The notes below the pieces were generated by a model. The model had not been told where the DNA came from and ran no database searches. It was given only the letters and a program-made list of their open reading frames with translations. This document shows positions 47,701-55,503 of a DNA stretch of 64,000 nucleotides, one piece after another. The stretch comes from RUG369 sp050949645 (GTDB taxonomy: Bacteria > Planctomycetota > Planctomycetia > Pirellulales > Thermoguttaceae). A program made the translations under genes and the position numbers. Numbering within the stretch: position 1 is the first letter of the stretch; every line of letters begins with the position of its first letter. Where the stretch lies: the NCBI GenBank assembly GCA_050949645.1, contig JBMNGC010000001.1, positions 2,170,001 to 2,234,000 of the forward strand. Reading direction: 5' to 3'.

Positions 47701-48496
47701 TCGCAAGAACGCGACCTACTGGAATTCCACGCGCGACACCGCGACCTGTCTCGAAGCGTTTGCGGAATACCTCATTTCGACGAATGAGCTCAACGCAAAC
47801 CAGAAGGTCTCGATCAAGATTGACGGCGTGGAAGTGATGAAGGTCGAGTACACGCCGGAAACGCTCTTTACGACCGACGGCGCTTATAACGCGCCTCTCG
47901 AACTCATCGATACGGGCGAGCATACGATCACCTGGTCGGTCGAAGGGGACGGACCCCTCTACTGCAACGCGTACTACGAGTACTTCACGCTTGAAGACCC
48001 GATCGAAAAGGCCGGGCTTGAAGTCAGAGCGACGCGCAACTACTATCGGCTCACGCAGAAGGAAGACGCGACGACGCTCGTTGAAGGCGGACACGGTCAG
48101 GCGGTCCGACAGCAGGTCGACCTCTATGATCGAGAACTGCTCGAATCGGGCGACGAGCTCAAGTCGGGCGATCTCATCGAAGTCGAGATCCTGATCGACT
48201 CCAAGAACGAGTACGAATCGCTCATTATTCGCGACTTCAAGGCCGCTGGCATGGAGCCTGTCGAAACGAGGAGCGGTTATCGCTACGAGTCTGGCATGAG
48301 CTCCTACGTCGAGTTCCGAGACGCGGCGGTCTGCTTCTTCGTCGAGCGACTTCCGCAGGGACGCTCGAAGCTGACCTATCGCCTCCGCGCTGAAACGCCG
48401 GGCCTCTTCTCGGCGTTGCCTACGAAGATCGAGGCGATGTACGCGCCCGAGCTCAAGGGCAACTCCGACGAGTTCAAGGCGAAGATCGTCGACTAA
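41717..48496 (+). CDS. Giant alpha-2-macroglobulin family protein
   Basis: A 2259-residue exported protein with an N-terminal hydrophobic segment (about 9-28) and no lipobox. Bacterial macroglobulins trap proteases at the cell surface. Several macroglobulin (MG) beta domains occur, with the strand AFFVSDRPIYRPEQKAEFKFIV (about 727-748) typical of MG1-MG2. A bait-type region spans about 1150-1300 and a Met/Gly-rich insertion lies near 1343-1366 (GGMSGMMGGMGGG). The A2M domain lies at about 1435 (NLTTWKIAAWSVGKG). The thioester site is intact as YGCTEQ (C1668, Q1671), followed by the alpha/alpha toroid with DDGGWGWFYG. No penicillin-binding partner such as PbpC is adjacent. It is larger than E. 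coli YfhM (about 1650 residues). Confidence 0.92.
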   Translation: MSNGKYHKTTFVIAGAFLLTFVLATAYQGRASSAPNQSGADRPAVEKLDGQTETVPFAGIGEKTPEEIEQALSGKGAEERFEIAQKLENERLWSDAAAVYLNVVHMENDERYGYSFRDHSLIAYANSEKQMGAYEKLEETLEGLLVEYKDDWRVMTSVVYAMLRLPSEGVMISGKISYTPTPGAELLSLAERQRVRRLQILRDALPFVRAELQEAQKGARDANLDYHAGFFYRACIMDLSVPYWQRQELTDVDVLPEPQPRSFDWNRNRNQGAPADENGNPIFYMFPASLEEAANDGERVQALRAEEFEYVPSERGNVLVERAREAQSLFGVGTLASYRYFSDDSTQKDIQAGVWSLNTLKDSETIAKIASGVKRFELPEEYDYIALWRSARDFGYNSNQWISVAQEYEKRRQLDKAADEWRSFISVLEEKIYSEQIKSVYQSDLEQAQSALSQIVDPRVSFDAGASQVLGKRADIALRVRNANGAKMTIRKLKVENLLNQLADEKLYEDGRYFNVQNRLMELIEADGRLANATTDDDKERLKWIKPPKGGFLGEEVASLAIPLKPADHHYDSVQKIDLPDLAPGAYLLEVVADGAPEASNDAIVVWTCDAAIVRRPVDEGMRYFIVDSESGAPCAEAPVEFTIVTRTYVDGKYNAAVKTEKRATDADGSIVTPHVNQPAGDVQALTVVKTLSSDGSEIYSFLDFNPIWYYQGYRNAFAQTRAFFVSDRPIYRPEQKAEFKFIVGDARYDAPEDVNSWSGKTVAYQISSPTGEILVRKSDVKLDEYGTFSDSFEIPSDAQLGVYYVSLGTEFDANDNLVNYLGNGSFRLEEYRKPEFKVAVDAPKDPIALGDSFKATVKADYYFGAPVANAKVTYKVTRNTYRSNWFPPRYWDWFYGPGYWQFAYEAPWYPGWIIWGCRRVVPGPGYNSGVPELVSQGEGTLDEEGKFEIEIDSSLAKELFPSDDQKYDIEAEVVDESRRVIVGNGTVYAAREPFTTTVWFDRGYYKTGDKATASFQARRIDGKTVEGDAVVKLYKVTYEPNDNNEIKPIETEVFTEELKTDENGFGQVEMTVAAPGQYRVSCVVTSSNGIAEEGGQLVMVKGVSDPNTTEKKEYHFGSLEIIPDKPEYAPGETARIQISSDYPDARVTLFTRAEYGVVDDKPIYLNLENGLGYVDLEIQPGDQPNVFVEALTVFDGRFYSEQKEIAVPPQKRVLDVAVMPEKERVKPGEKTKITLRLTDPDGKPVVGQTVATVYDESLEAISGGSNVGDIREFFWKWRRYNSLSYVCNLQQSAWFNAWNAYFSFERDERLRNIGLIDPMTSYGGFYGGVNEVYSYNLSYYARPMGRAMGGMSGMMGGMGGGARSASLAVGMEAVDEAAAAPMVAQSSLAKSRAFTDDFANGVRDMPLKGEREEAPAESQESESFAEPTIRKNLADLAYWCADLQPDDDGMIEIEIDMPENLTTWKIAAWSVGKGLRVGSGEATVVTTKDVIVRMEKPRFLTRGDEAVLSAIVHNYSDEEKKVQVGLEFPEAGDNPTIEFKDGESPYVDVVVPVEGQRRVDWTVKATAVGKTPVLMKALAQGESDAIQDDLVVNEHGIDRQLAYSGLIPPVEEAENDATQPARETSFTFNVPEARRVDSAQLVVRFSPTLAGAILDAIPYLTEYPYGCTEQTLNRFLPAVLAQKALLDLGLDLETIANSRANLNAQEIGDPEKRAQQWQRVTRKDPIFDTAETRRLVEEGVSKLLSMQNDDGGWGWFYGYGSYSTPRLTALITRGLYVAQSCDYEVDQAALERGRQWLINYEREETLKVIRGMVWSDEEKSVRSAAGKWKNRADDTDAFVYYALAETGLNPVAFQKDFVDYDAADFGESAKGDPSAVHAVMKELLWRAHTDLELYALATYGLALTREEAMDENAKARFETILRAFKEYRTVDEENQTVWLDLNKRRYWAWWSWFGSEFETQGYYLRLLNRADRAILTELGLENDAPMLVKYLLNNRKNATYWNSTRDTATCLEAFAEYLISTNELNANQKVSIKIDGVEVMKVEYTPETLFTTDGAYNAPLELIDTGEHTITWSVEGDGPLYCNAYYEYFTLEDPIEKAGLEVRATRNYYRLTQKEDATTLVEGGHGQAVRQQVDLYDRELLESGDELKSGDLIEVEILIDSKNEYESLIIRDFKAAGMEPVETRSGYRYESGMSSYVEFRDAAVCFFVERLPQGRSKLTYRLRAETPGLFSALPTKIEAMYAPELKGNSDEFKAKIVD

Positions 48497-48522
48497 CCTC
48501 GACTGATTTCCCGTCCTAATCT

Positions 48523-48562
48523 AAGGGCGTTCGACCAATAAGCGTCGAACGCCCTTTCTTTT
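48523..48562 (+). terminator. Terminator of the macroglobulin gene
   Basis: AAGGGCGTTCGAC (48523-48535) pairs with its exact complement at 48543-48555, then TCTTTT. Confidence 0.92.
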
Positions 48563-48939
48563 ATGCCTCCTATCTCCATCAGGTTCGAGTCGTTCAATCA
48601 AAGCGCGTTTAACGACGCCTCTTATAAAAATCAAAGAAACGACGACGGGGAAAAGCCAATCTCTTTTTTACGACGCCTGTCTTTTATCTGACGCTAAATT
48701 AACACGAACGTCCTAGTCGACGGATTTGTTCTGGGCGATAACCACGATCTGATTCACAATCGCCTGACGCCGCGCAACGTTGGGACGTCGGCTCTCCGTC
48801 GCCGCGGCTTGTATCCTTGCAAGAGATAAACTGGAGAAAGGGACGTTCTTTAAGATAAAACGACTCTAGGAACGGCAAAAAGAGAGCGGTCGACGTCGAC
48901 TTCAGATCGACGCCGTTCCCTTGAGAAAGATATGGACAG
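48563..48939. other. Intergenic stretch, no gene seen
   Basis: GGAACGGC (48869-48876) and GCCGTTCC (48912-48919) form a long imperfect hairpin with an inner GTCGACGTCGAC palindrome. Nothing else stands out. Confidence 0.4.
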
Positions 48940-48998
48940 AAAACAATTCGCGCGCCTCGTCAATCCTGCTAAGAAGATCGAGACGGAGGCGCGCGAAT
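48940..48998 (-). terminator. Probable terminator of the RND pump genes
   Basis: A 13-bp perfect inverted repeat, ATTCGCGCGCCTC (48946-48958) with 48986-48998, encloses 27 nt. On the minus strand it is followed by GTTTTCTG. It lies 32 bp beyond the transporter stop. Confidence 0.55.
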
Positions 48999-49029
48999 CT
49001 GAGACGTTCAACGCGTGCGACGCACAGCG

Positions 49030-52000
49030 TCATTCTCGCGGGCGGTTCTTATCGGTGCGCACGCGGAAGAGGATCGAGTAGAAGATCGGCACGACGAAGA
49101 GCGTCAGCGCCGTCGCGATGATGAGACCGAACATAATCGCGGTCGCCATCGAGTCGAAAAGCGGGTCCTGCAACAATGGGATCATGCCGACGATCACGGT
49201 CATCGCGGCAACGGTAACGGGCCTCATTCTTTCAACGCTCGCGTCGACGATCGCGTCGTAAGGACTGTCGCCTTTACGCAGCTCTTCTTCGATCTGGTCC
49301 ATGAGGACGACGCCGTTGCGCACCATCATGCCAAGGAGACTCATAACGCCGACGAGCGCCATGAAACCAAAGGGCTTGTTGAAGACGAGCAGTCCGATCG
49401 TTACGCCAATCAACGCGAGCGGGAACGTAAGGACGATGATAAGCGGCTGACGTATCCCGTTGAAGAGCGCGACGACGATGAGCGCCATAAAGACGAGCGC
49501 GATCGGGGTCTGAGCGAGGAGAACCTTCGTGGACGTCTGCGACTTCTCATATTGACCGCCATATTCGATCGAATACCCTGGCGGTAGCTCAAGAGCGTCG
49601 ATCTTCGGACGAACGCTCTTCATAAGTTCGGACCAGCTTCCAAGGTTCGAGTCGGCGCCGACGGTAATCGTCGGAATGCGGTCGCGTCGGCAGATCATGC
49701 CGGGCTCCCAGAGATACGAAACGTCTTCGCAGAGCTGGAGGAGCGGAACGCTCCTGTCGCCGAGTCCCCAGACGGGCAGGTTGCGGAGCGATTCCTCGTC
49801 GTTGCGGTCCGATTCCGCGACGCGGAGCATAATCGGAAGTTGCTCCTCGCCGTCGGCGTAGTAGCCGCAGGGAATCCCTCTCGTCGCCCACCGGAGCGCA
49901 AAGAGAGTGTTGCTACGAGAGACCAACGCCTGCTGACCCTTTGTTTGAGAGTAGTTCGGACGCCAGGTCGGAACGTTCTGTCGCCAGTCGTCGCGAATGA
50001 ACTTCGCGTCCGGCTCGTCGCGAACGATTTCCTTGACCTGATTGGCAACCTTGCGGAGGACTTTGCGATCAGGGCCGCTCACCCGCACCTCGACCGCCGA
50101 CTTCGTCTCGGGACCGAGCGCGAATCGCTCCGCGCGCGTCTCCGCTTCTGGACAATGAGCAACGATCCACTCTTCGATCGGCTCAATAATCTCGTTGATC
50201 GTCCCAATCGTTTCGACGTTGACGACGATCTGCGCGTAGCTTGAGTTGAGAATCTCAGGCTCGTATGGCAGATAAAAGCGCGGCGGCCCCGAGCCTATAA
50301 AGCTAGCGACGTTGACCACGCCCTCCTGCTCCATGAGATACTCCTCCACCTTGCGGAGATCCTCGGACGTGCGGTTGATCGAGCTCCCTTCCGGTTCCCA
50401 AAAGTCAACGACAAACTGGGTGCGCTGCGCGCGAGGGAAAAAGATTTGCGGAATGCGCTGGAAACCAACCCAAGCGAGGAACAGCGCGCCGACGAGGCAC
50501 AGCAACGTCGGATAACGAAATCGTAACGCCCTCTCAAGCATACGGCGATACGCGCGATAGACCGGTCCGGCATGAGGGTCGCCTCCCCCTTTGATCGGCT
50601 TGGTGCGAACAAACCAGTAATAGACAACCGGCGTCTGCATCATCGCGACGAACCAGCTGATCATCAGCGAAACGGCCACGACGATGAAGAGCGTCTCCGT
50701 ATATTCCCCAACCATGTTCGGCGAAAGATAGACCGGCCAAAACGCCAACGCGCCAACCACGGTCGCGCCAAGGAGCTGATACGCGGCGCGCTTTGTACCT
50801 TCGATGCACGCTTCCTTTCGCTCCATGCCGCGTTGCATGCGCACCAGAATCATGTCGCCGACGACAACCGCGTCGTCGACAAGAATTCCCAACGCGACGA
50901 CGAGCGAACCGAGCGACGTACGCTGGAGGTCAATCCCCAGCGCGCGCATCGCGCAGAACGTAGCCATCAAAACGACAATCAGACTGCTCGTAATGAGAAT
51001 GCCGCTCTTCCAGCCCATCGCGAGCATGACGACGAGCGTGACGATACAGATCGCTTCATAAAGGTTCTTCGTAAAGGCGCGAATCGAAACGTTGACGCTG
51101 TCAGGCTGATAACTGACGTCTTCGATGCGGAAGCCAACTGGCAAATCCTCGAGCGCGGCGTCGAGTCGCTCGCGAACCTCTTGCCCCATGAGGAGCACGT
51201 TGCCGTTAGGAATCGGCGAGAGCGCAATCGCAACGGCTCGTTCGCCGTTGCAACGCATGAGTCGCATCGGTTCGTCGTGCGTAACGCGGCGCACCGTGGC
51301 GACGTCTTTGAGCCGTATCTGACGCACCCCCGAGCCTTCGCTCGTATCAAGACGATCAATCGGAGATTCGAAGGACGTGTCTTCCAAATAAGAGCTCGCG
51401 ACGGACAAGACGCCTTCGATTCCACTGTCGGGAATATGCAGATTCTCGATCTCTTCGAGGGATTCAAAACGCCCGGAAGGCGCGACCCGAATCTTCGTAC
51501 CGTCGACCGTCATCGTACCCGTGTCGATCGCAAAATTCTGGCTCTGCAACATGAGGAAGATTTGCATCGGCTTGACGTTGAGCTCCGCCATTCTCGCGCG
51601 TGAAATTTCGACCTCGATCCGCTCGGAAGGGAGTCCCCATAATTCAACGCGGCGAACCTGATCGACGAGCAACAGCTCGCGCTGGAGCTTGCGCGCCTGA
51701 TCGATGAGCTCCGCGTCGGTAAAGCCGTCGGCGGTGAGCGCAAAAACGCAACCGTAAACGTCGCCAAAGTCGTCCTGAACGATCGGCGGAAACGCCTCGA
51801 CGGGAAGCTCCGTCTTGATCGTCGCGAGTTTATTGCGCAGATCCTGCCACCTTTCGGGCATCCTTTCGGTTTTAACGCTTTCTTCAAGATCGACAAAAAC
51901 GAAAGAAATTCCCGGTTTGGAAATCGAACGGATATGGTCGAGATCTTTAATTTGTTGCGCCGCGCGTTCCACGACGTTCGTCACGCGTTCCTCGATCTCG

Positions 52001-52167
52001 TCCGCGGAGGAGCCCGGACAGACCGTCACAACGACCGCCGTCTTAACGGTAAACTCGGGATCTTCGAGTCGTCCGAGAGTGATATAGGACCAGACGCCGC
52101 CGCAAAGTATGAGAAAAACGCAGAATCCGACGACAAAGCGGTGGTTAATCGCGTATTTTGCCAACAT
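49030..52167 (-). CDS. RND (HAE1/AcrB-type) efflux transporter
   Basis: A 1045-residue inner-membrane proton antiporter. It has two halves, each with a large periplasmic loop, starting MLAKYAINHRFVVGF. Characteristic are the early porter strand VTVCPGSSADEIEERVTN, TM4 with the proton-relay aspartate pair in LGILVDDAVVVGDMI (about residue 430), and TM10-11 with PLALIGVTIGLLVF and MSLLGMMVRNGVVLMDQIEEE. The loop APSGRFESLEEIENLHI is typical. The adaptor gene is 59 bp upstream, so they form one operon. No outer-membrane channel gene is present. Substrate unknown. Confidence 0.95.
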   Translation of the reverse strand: MLAKYAINHRFVVGFCVFLILCGGVWSYITLGRLEDPEFTVKTAVVVTVCPGSSADEIEERVTNVVERAAQQIKDLDHIRSISKPGISFVFVDLEESVKTERMPERWQDLRNKLATIKTELPVEAFPPIVQDDFGDVYGCVFALTADGFTDAELIDQARKLQRELLLVDQVRRVELWGLPSERIEVEISRARMAELNVKPMQIFLMLQSQNFAIDTGTMTVDGTKIRVAPSGRFESLEEIENLHIPDSGIEGVLSVASSYLEDTSFESPIDRLDTSEGSGVRQIRLKDVATVRRVTHDEPMRLMRCNGERAVAIALSPIPNGNVLLMGQEVRERLDAALEDLPVGFRIEDVSYQPDSVNVSIRAFTKNLYEAICIVTLVVMLAMGWKSGILITSSLIVVLMATFCAMRALGIDLQRTSLGSLVVALGILVDDAVVVGDMILVRMQRGMERKEACIEGTKRAAYQLLGATVVGALAFWPVYLSPNMVGEYTETLFIVVAVSLMISWFVAMMQTPVVYYWFVRTKPIKGGGDPHAGPVYRAYRRMLERALRFRYPTLLCLVGALFLAWVGFQRIPQIFFPRAQRTQFVVDFWEPEGSSINRTSEDLRKVEEYLMEQEGVVNVASFIGSGPPRFYLPYEPEILNSSYAQIVVNVETIGTINEIIEPIEEWIVAHCPEAETRAERFALGPETKSAVEVRVSGPDRKVLRKVANQVKEIVRDEPDAKFIRDDWRQNVPTWRPNYSQTKGQQALVSRSNTLFALRWATRGIPCGYYADGEEQLPIMLRVAESDRNDEESLRNLPVWGLGDRSVPLLQLCEDVSYLWEPGMICRRDRIPTITVGADSNLGSWSELMKSVRPKIDALELPPGYSIEYGGQYEKSQTSTKVLLAQTPIALVFMALIVVALFNGIRQPLIIVLTFPLALIGVTIGLLVFNKPFGFMALVGVMSLLGMMVRNGVVLMDQIEEELRKGDSPYDAIVDASVERMRPVTVAAMTVIVGMIPLLQDPLFDSMATAIMFGLIIATALTLFVVPIFYSILFRVRTDKNRPRE

Positions 52168-52226
52168 GACAATCTACCTGAATATTCTGTTTCGCGCGGG
52201 AAGCTCGACGATCGCGAAAAAGGAGA

Positions 52227-53546
52227 TCACTCTTCCTCTTCCGGAAGTCGAATCTTCTGACCGTCGGATAAGAATCGGGCGCCGGCGCCGACGATCGTCT
52301 CGCCGCCGGAAAGCCCCGAGAGAATTCGAACTTTGTCGCCGACCGTCGCTCCGACCGTGACGCTGCGGCGCGCGATCGCCAGCGTATCCATGTCGACAAC
52401 CCAGACGTTCGTCTCGGAAGAAGGCGTGGAGCCGCCGCTGGGGGGGCCCGACGTAAGCGCGGCGACCGGCACGAGCATGAACGCGTTCGGATCAGCGAGG
52501 GAAATCGTCGCGACTCCGACCATTCCGATAAGCGCGCCGTCTCGCTCCGACGCGTCGATCGAGATCGTCATGAGATAGGAGCGCGTGTTCTTCTGGATCG
52601 AGGTCGAAGCCTCTTTGATCGTCGCGGAGAAGACTCTGCCCGGCAAAGCGTCGAACGTGCATTCGATCTTCGTGATATCGGAGAGTCGCAACGCAACCTC
52701 TTCCGTCACGCTCAGTTCGCCCTCGTACCTTTGATCGTCGACAAGGGTGACGATCGCGACGCTCGGAACGACCGTCTCGTGATTGTCGTAGAATTTCTCA
52801 GTGACGACTCCGGAAAAAGGGGCGACAAGCGTTGTATCCTTGAGCTTATTCTCCGCAAGTTGAAGATCGATCTCAAGTCCGGCGATCTTTGCCTTCATCA
52901 TCTCGATCTCTTCGATGCGGGAGCCCTTTTGCGCTTTTTCAAGCGTCTTTTCCGCCGCTCGCTCCGCCGCGACCGCGCTGTCGTACGTCGACTTCGCAAG
53001 ATCGTACTGCATCGCCGACGCCGAGCCGTCGTTATAGAGACTTTCAATTCGTCGATACTGCTTCTCGGCAGTCTCGCGCTGAGATTGAGCGGCCTCGTAG
53101 CCCGCCTCGGCGGACGCAAGGTCCTCGGGGCGCGCGCCCGTCTCCATCGCGCGCAAGCCCGCGCGAGCCTCGACAAGCGCTTGCTTACAACGCTCGACGA
53201 TCAACTGGTAATCGCGTCGCTCGAGCTGCGCGACGACTTCGCCCTGCTCAAAACGACGACCCGTCGTCACGTCAAAGTCTTCGAGCATACCGGGAACGCG
53301 AAAAGAAAGTTTCGCGGAGGCGCCTTCCTTGATAACGACGGGAAAAGCGCGATATTCTGTCGTCGCGCCCTCGGGCACAACGTAAGGTTTGATCGGTCGA
53401 ATCGCCTTCTTATGGGCGTTGTCAACGGCGTTGGCGCCGCCCTTCATCGTCGGGCTGCATGAGGCGGTCGTGCAAAGAATCGTCGCGGCGCACGCAACGC
53501 AGACGCACACCGTAGCGAAACGACGACTGTTTTCTCTTTGTTTCAT
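52227..53546 (-). CDS. Periplasmic adaptor (HlyD/AcrA family) lipoprotein
   Basis: A 439-residue partner of the downstream RND pump. The signal peptide ends in a lipobox-like TTASC (C30). A short lipoyl-like half (FRVPGMLEDFDVTTGRRFEQGEVVAQLERRDY, about 82-115) is followed by a long alpha-hairpin (about 120-220, rich in Ala/Glu/Lys). The second lipoyl half is VAPFSGVVTEKFYDNHETV (about 240), then the beta-barrel. The C-terminus includes VGATVGDKVRILSGLSGGETIVGAGA. It bridges the pump to an outer-membrane channel. The ribosome site is weak. Confidence 0.93.
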   Translation of the reverse strand: MKQRENSRRFATVCVCVACAATILCTTASCSPTMKGGANAVDNAHKKAIRPIKPYVVPEGATTEYRAFPVVIKEGASAKLSFRVPGMLEDFDVTTGRRFEQGEVVAQLERRDYQLIVERCKQALVEARAGLRAMETGARPEDLASAEAGYEAAQSQRETAEKQYRRIESLYNDGSASAMQYDLAKSTYDSAVAAERAAEKTLEKAQKGSRIEEIEMMKAKIAGLEIDLQLAENKLKDTTLVAPFSGVVTEKFYDNHETVVPSVAIVTLVDDQRYEGELSVTEEVALRLSDITKIECTFDALPGRVFSATIKEASTSIQKNTRSYLMTISIDASERDGALIGMVGVATISLADPNAFMLVPVAALTSGPPSGGSTPSSETNVWVVDMDTLAIARRSVTVGATVGDKVRILSGLSGGETIVGAGARFLSDGQKIRLPEEEE

Positions 53547-53819
53547 AGCTGGACCTATAAACAGTTGACGCGCCGCAAGGTTGACAAACGCCGCGATTCC
53601 AGTTTCTCATCATACTGAAACCGGCGTCTAAAGTCTGATACGCGCCAGACTTCGTACGATTCTACGTAATCCGACTTCCAAGTCAAGAATAACGGTCCTT
53701 CGCGCGCACGGATAACGCGCTTGCCCGCCGCTCGAGTTTTCATTAGTATCAAGCAAGACCGACGTTGCGTCGGACTGACGATTATCAACGTCTTAATCCT
53801 TATGTATGGAGAAGTTCCA

Positions 53820-54659
53820 ATGCCGACGCCTAACAATCCCGTTCAAATCGGATCATGTCGGTGCGGTCAGGGGTGCGAATTGACGCTCGTCGCGGGACCA
53901 TGCGTGTTGCAGGAGACGTCGCGAACGATCGCGTTACGCCTGCGCGAAATCGTCGACAAGCTCAATCGCGAAGGATACCCGATCCAGCTCGTCTTCAAGG
54001 GCTCGTTCGACAAAGCGAATCGCACGAGCGGCGACTCATGGCGCGGTCCGGGCCTGGAAAAAGGCGTCGAGACGCTCAAGTCGATCCGCGACGAAATCGA
54101 GACGCCGGTCACGACAGATATCCACGAGGCGTGGCAAGCCGCGCCGGTCGGCAAGGTCGTCGACCTGATTCAGATACCGGCGTTTCTCGCGCGCCAGACG
54201 GACCTGCTCGCGGCGGCGGCAAAGACTGGCAAACCGGTGCACGTGAAAAAAGGACAATTCATGGCCCCGGCAGACATGCGTCACGTCGTGAACAAGCTTT
54301 GCGGGTTCGGGAACCCGAACGTGATTCTTGGAGAACGTGGAACGTTCTTCGGCTACGGCGCGCTGGTGAACGATTTCAGGTCCCTGATCGTCATGCGCTC
54401 GACAGGCGCGCCGGTATTATTCGACGCAACGCACAGCGTCCAGGAACCGAGCGCGGCGAACGGTCAATCCGGGGGGCGTCGCGAATACGTCGCGCCCCTC
54501 GCGCGGGCGGCCGCCGCCGTAGGAATCGACGCGCTCTTTCTGGAAACGCACTTCGACCCGAAGCAATCGCCAAGCGACGGTCAGAATATGCTTCCCCTCG
54601 ATGAAGTTCCTGATCTCCTCAAGACGATCGTTAAGATTCGACGCGCATGCAGATCGTAA
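53820..54659 (+). CDS. kdsA: 3-deoxy-8-phosphooctulonate (KDO 8-P) synthase
   Basis: It condenses arabinose 5-phosphate and phosphoenolpyruvate for KDO, the inner sugar of lipopolysaccharide. The ATG at 53820 (MPTPNNPVQIG) has GGAG eight bases upstream, so I prefer it to the upstream frame at 53721. Motifs are LVAGPCVLQETSRT (about residue 22), VFKGSFDKANRTSGDSWRGPGL (about 58-79), TDIHEAWQA, LIQIPAFLARQTDLL (about 115) and KKGQFMAP. Length 279 is normal. It implies a lipopolysaccharide-type outer membrane. A bidirectional terminator follows. Confidence 0.96.
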   Translation: MPTPNNPVQIGSCRCGQGCELTLVAGPCVLQETSRTIALRLREIVDKLNREGYPIQLVFKGSFDKANRTSGDSWRGPGLEKGVETLKSIRDEIETPVTTDIHEAWQAAPVGKVVDLIQIPAFLARQTDLLAAAAKTGKPVHVKKGQFMAPADMRHVVNKLCGFGNPNVILGERGTFFGYGALVNDFRSLIVMRSTGAPVLFDATHSVQEPSAANGQSGGRREYVAPLARAAAAVGIDALFLETHFDPKQSPSDGQNMLPLDEVPDLLKTIVKIRRACRS

Positions 54660-54771
54660 AGAATAACGCGTCTTTCGCGAGCGCCGCGTGACAATCGTCA
54701 TTAAATCGGCGGCGCTCTTAACTGCGTCAATAAACGCTCGACGCAATCTCCGACGCCGATATGGCATAAAA

Positions 54772-54808
54772 AGAACCGCAGAACGATACCTCGCACTGCG
54801 GTTCTTTT
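54772..54808. terminator. Bidirectional terminator
   Basis: AAGAACCGCAG and CTGCGGTTCTT form a stem with A5 before it and T4 after it, between the convergent kdsA and Cys-rich genes. Confidence 0.88.
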
Positions 54809-54885
54809 GCTTTCTTGGGCTGAGAAGGATTCGGCGCGCAAATTTAATTGCAAGAACGCTGAAGCTTTCTCATAGGGCTCTGAAA

Positions 54886-55503
54886 TCAGCAGCCGACCGG
54901 CGCGCAAGGAGCGACAGGCGCGACGGGGGTGCAAGCCGGAGCCGGCGCTTCGCAAGCGGCTGGCGCGCAAGGAGCGGCGAAAGCCGGGACAGCGAGGCAG
55001 GGGCGAGCGAAGTTACGCTTGAGACGCTGGAAGGGCTTCGCGGAGCAGGAGACCTTGTAGCAGGTCGCGGCAGGCGCGCAAGCGACAGGAGCGCAAGCGA
55101 CGGGAGCGCAAGCCGGAGCCGGTTCAGCAACGACGACGGCGGGATCGCACGGCGCCGGAGCGATAATCTCAGGCTCGCAGACCGCGGGAGCGCAAGGGGC
55201 AGGAGCGCAAGCCGGCGCGCAAGGAGCGACGCAGGGCTTCAGAGCGGAGAGACGAGCGCGGAAATTCGCAGCGCAGCAACGAGCGTTATACGCAGCGTTG
55301 TGAGCGGCGCCCCTGAGCGCCGCGAACGGACGAACGCAGGGAACGCAAGCGGGCGCGCAGGCGGGTGCGCAACCGGTGACAACCGGAACGGCTTCAGGCG
55401 CCGGAGCGGCAGGTGCGCAAGGCGCGACGCAATCCTGAGCAACTGCGCTAGTAGCGAAGGCGAGGACGGCAACGACAGAAAGAAGAAGGGAACGGCAGGT
55501 CAT
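54886..55503 (-). CDS. Exported cysteine/alanine/proline-rich repeat protein (unknown)
   Basis: A 205-residue protein behind GGAG at nine bases. The Sec signal ends near AVAQ (about residue 22). The mature part is mostly CAP-type repeats (CAPAC, CAPVAC, CAPAA), with 25 Cys and many Pro/Ala in 183 residues. A middle insert rich in Arg/Asn/Ala (about 60-85) and another basic stretch (about 152-163) break the repeats. There is no known domain. I infer a disulfide-linked envelope or wall component; planctomycete walls are known to contain Cys-rich proteins. It stands alone. Confidence 0.75.
   Translation of the reverse strand: MTCRSLLLSVVAVLAFATSAVAQDCVAPCAPAAPAPEAVPVVTGCAPACAPACVPCVRPFAALRGAAHNAAYNARCCAANFRARLSALKPCVAPCAPACAPAPCAPAVCEPEIIAPAPCDPAVVVAEPAPACAPVACAPVACAPAATCYKVSCSAKPFQRLKRNFARPCLAVPAFAAPCAPAACEAPAPACTPVAPVAPCAPVGC

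Noticed and set aside
49015..49587. 190-codon plus frame over the RND transporter end
   Set aside because: Asp/His/Arg-rich antisense shadow without family similarity.
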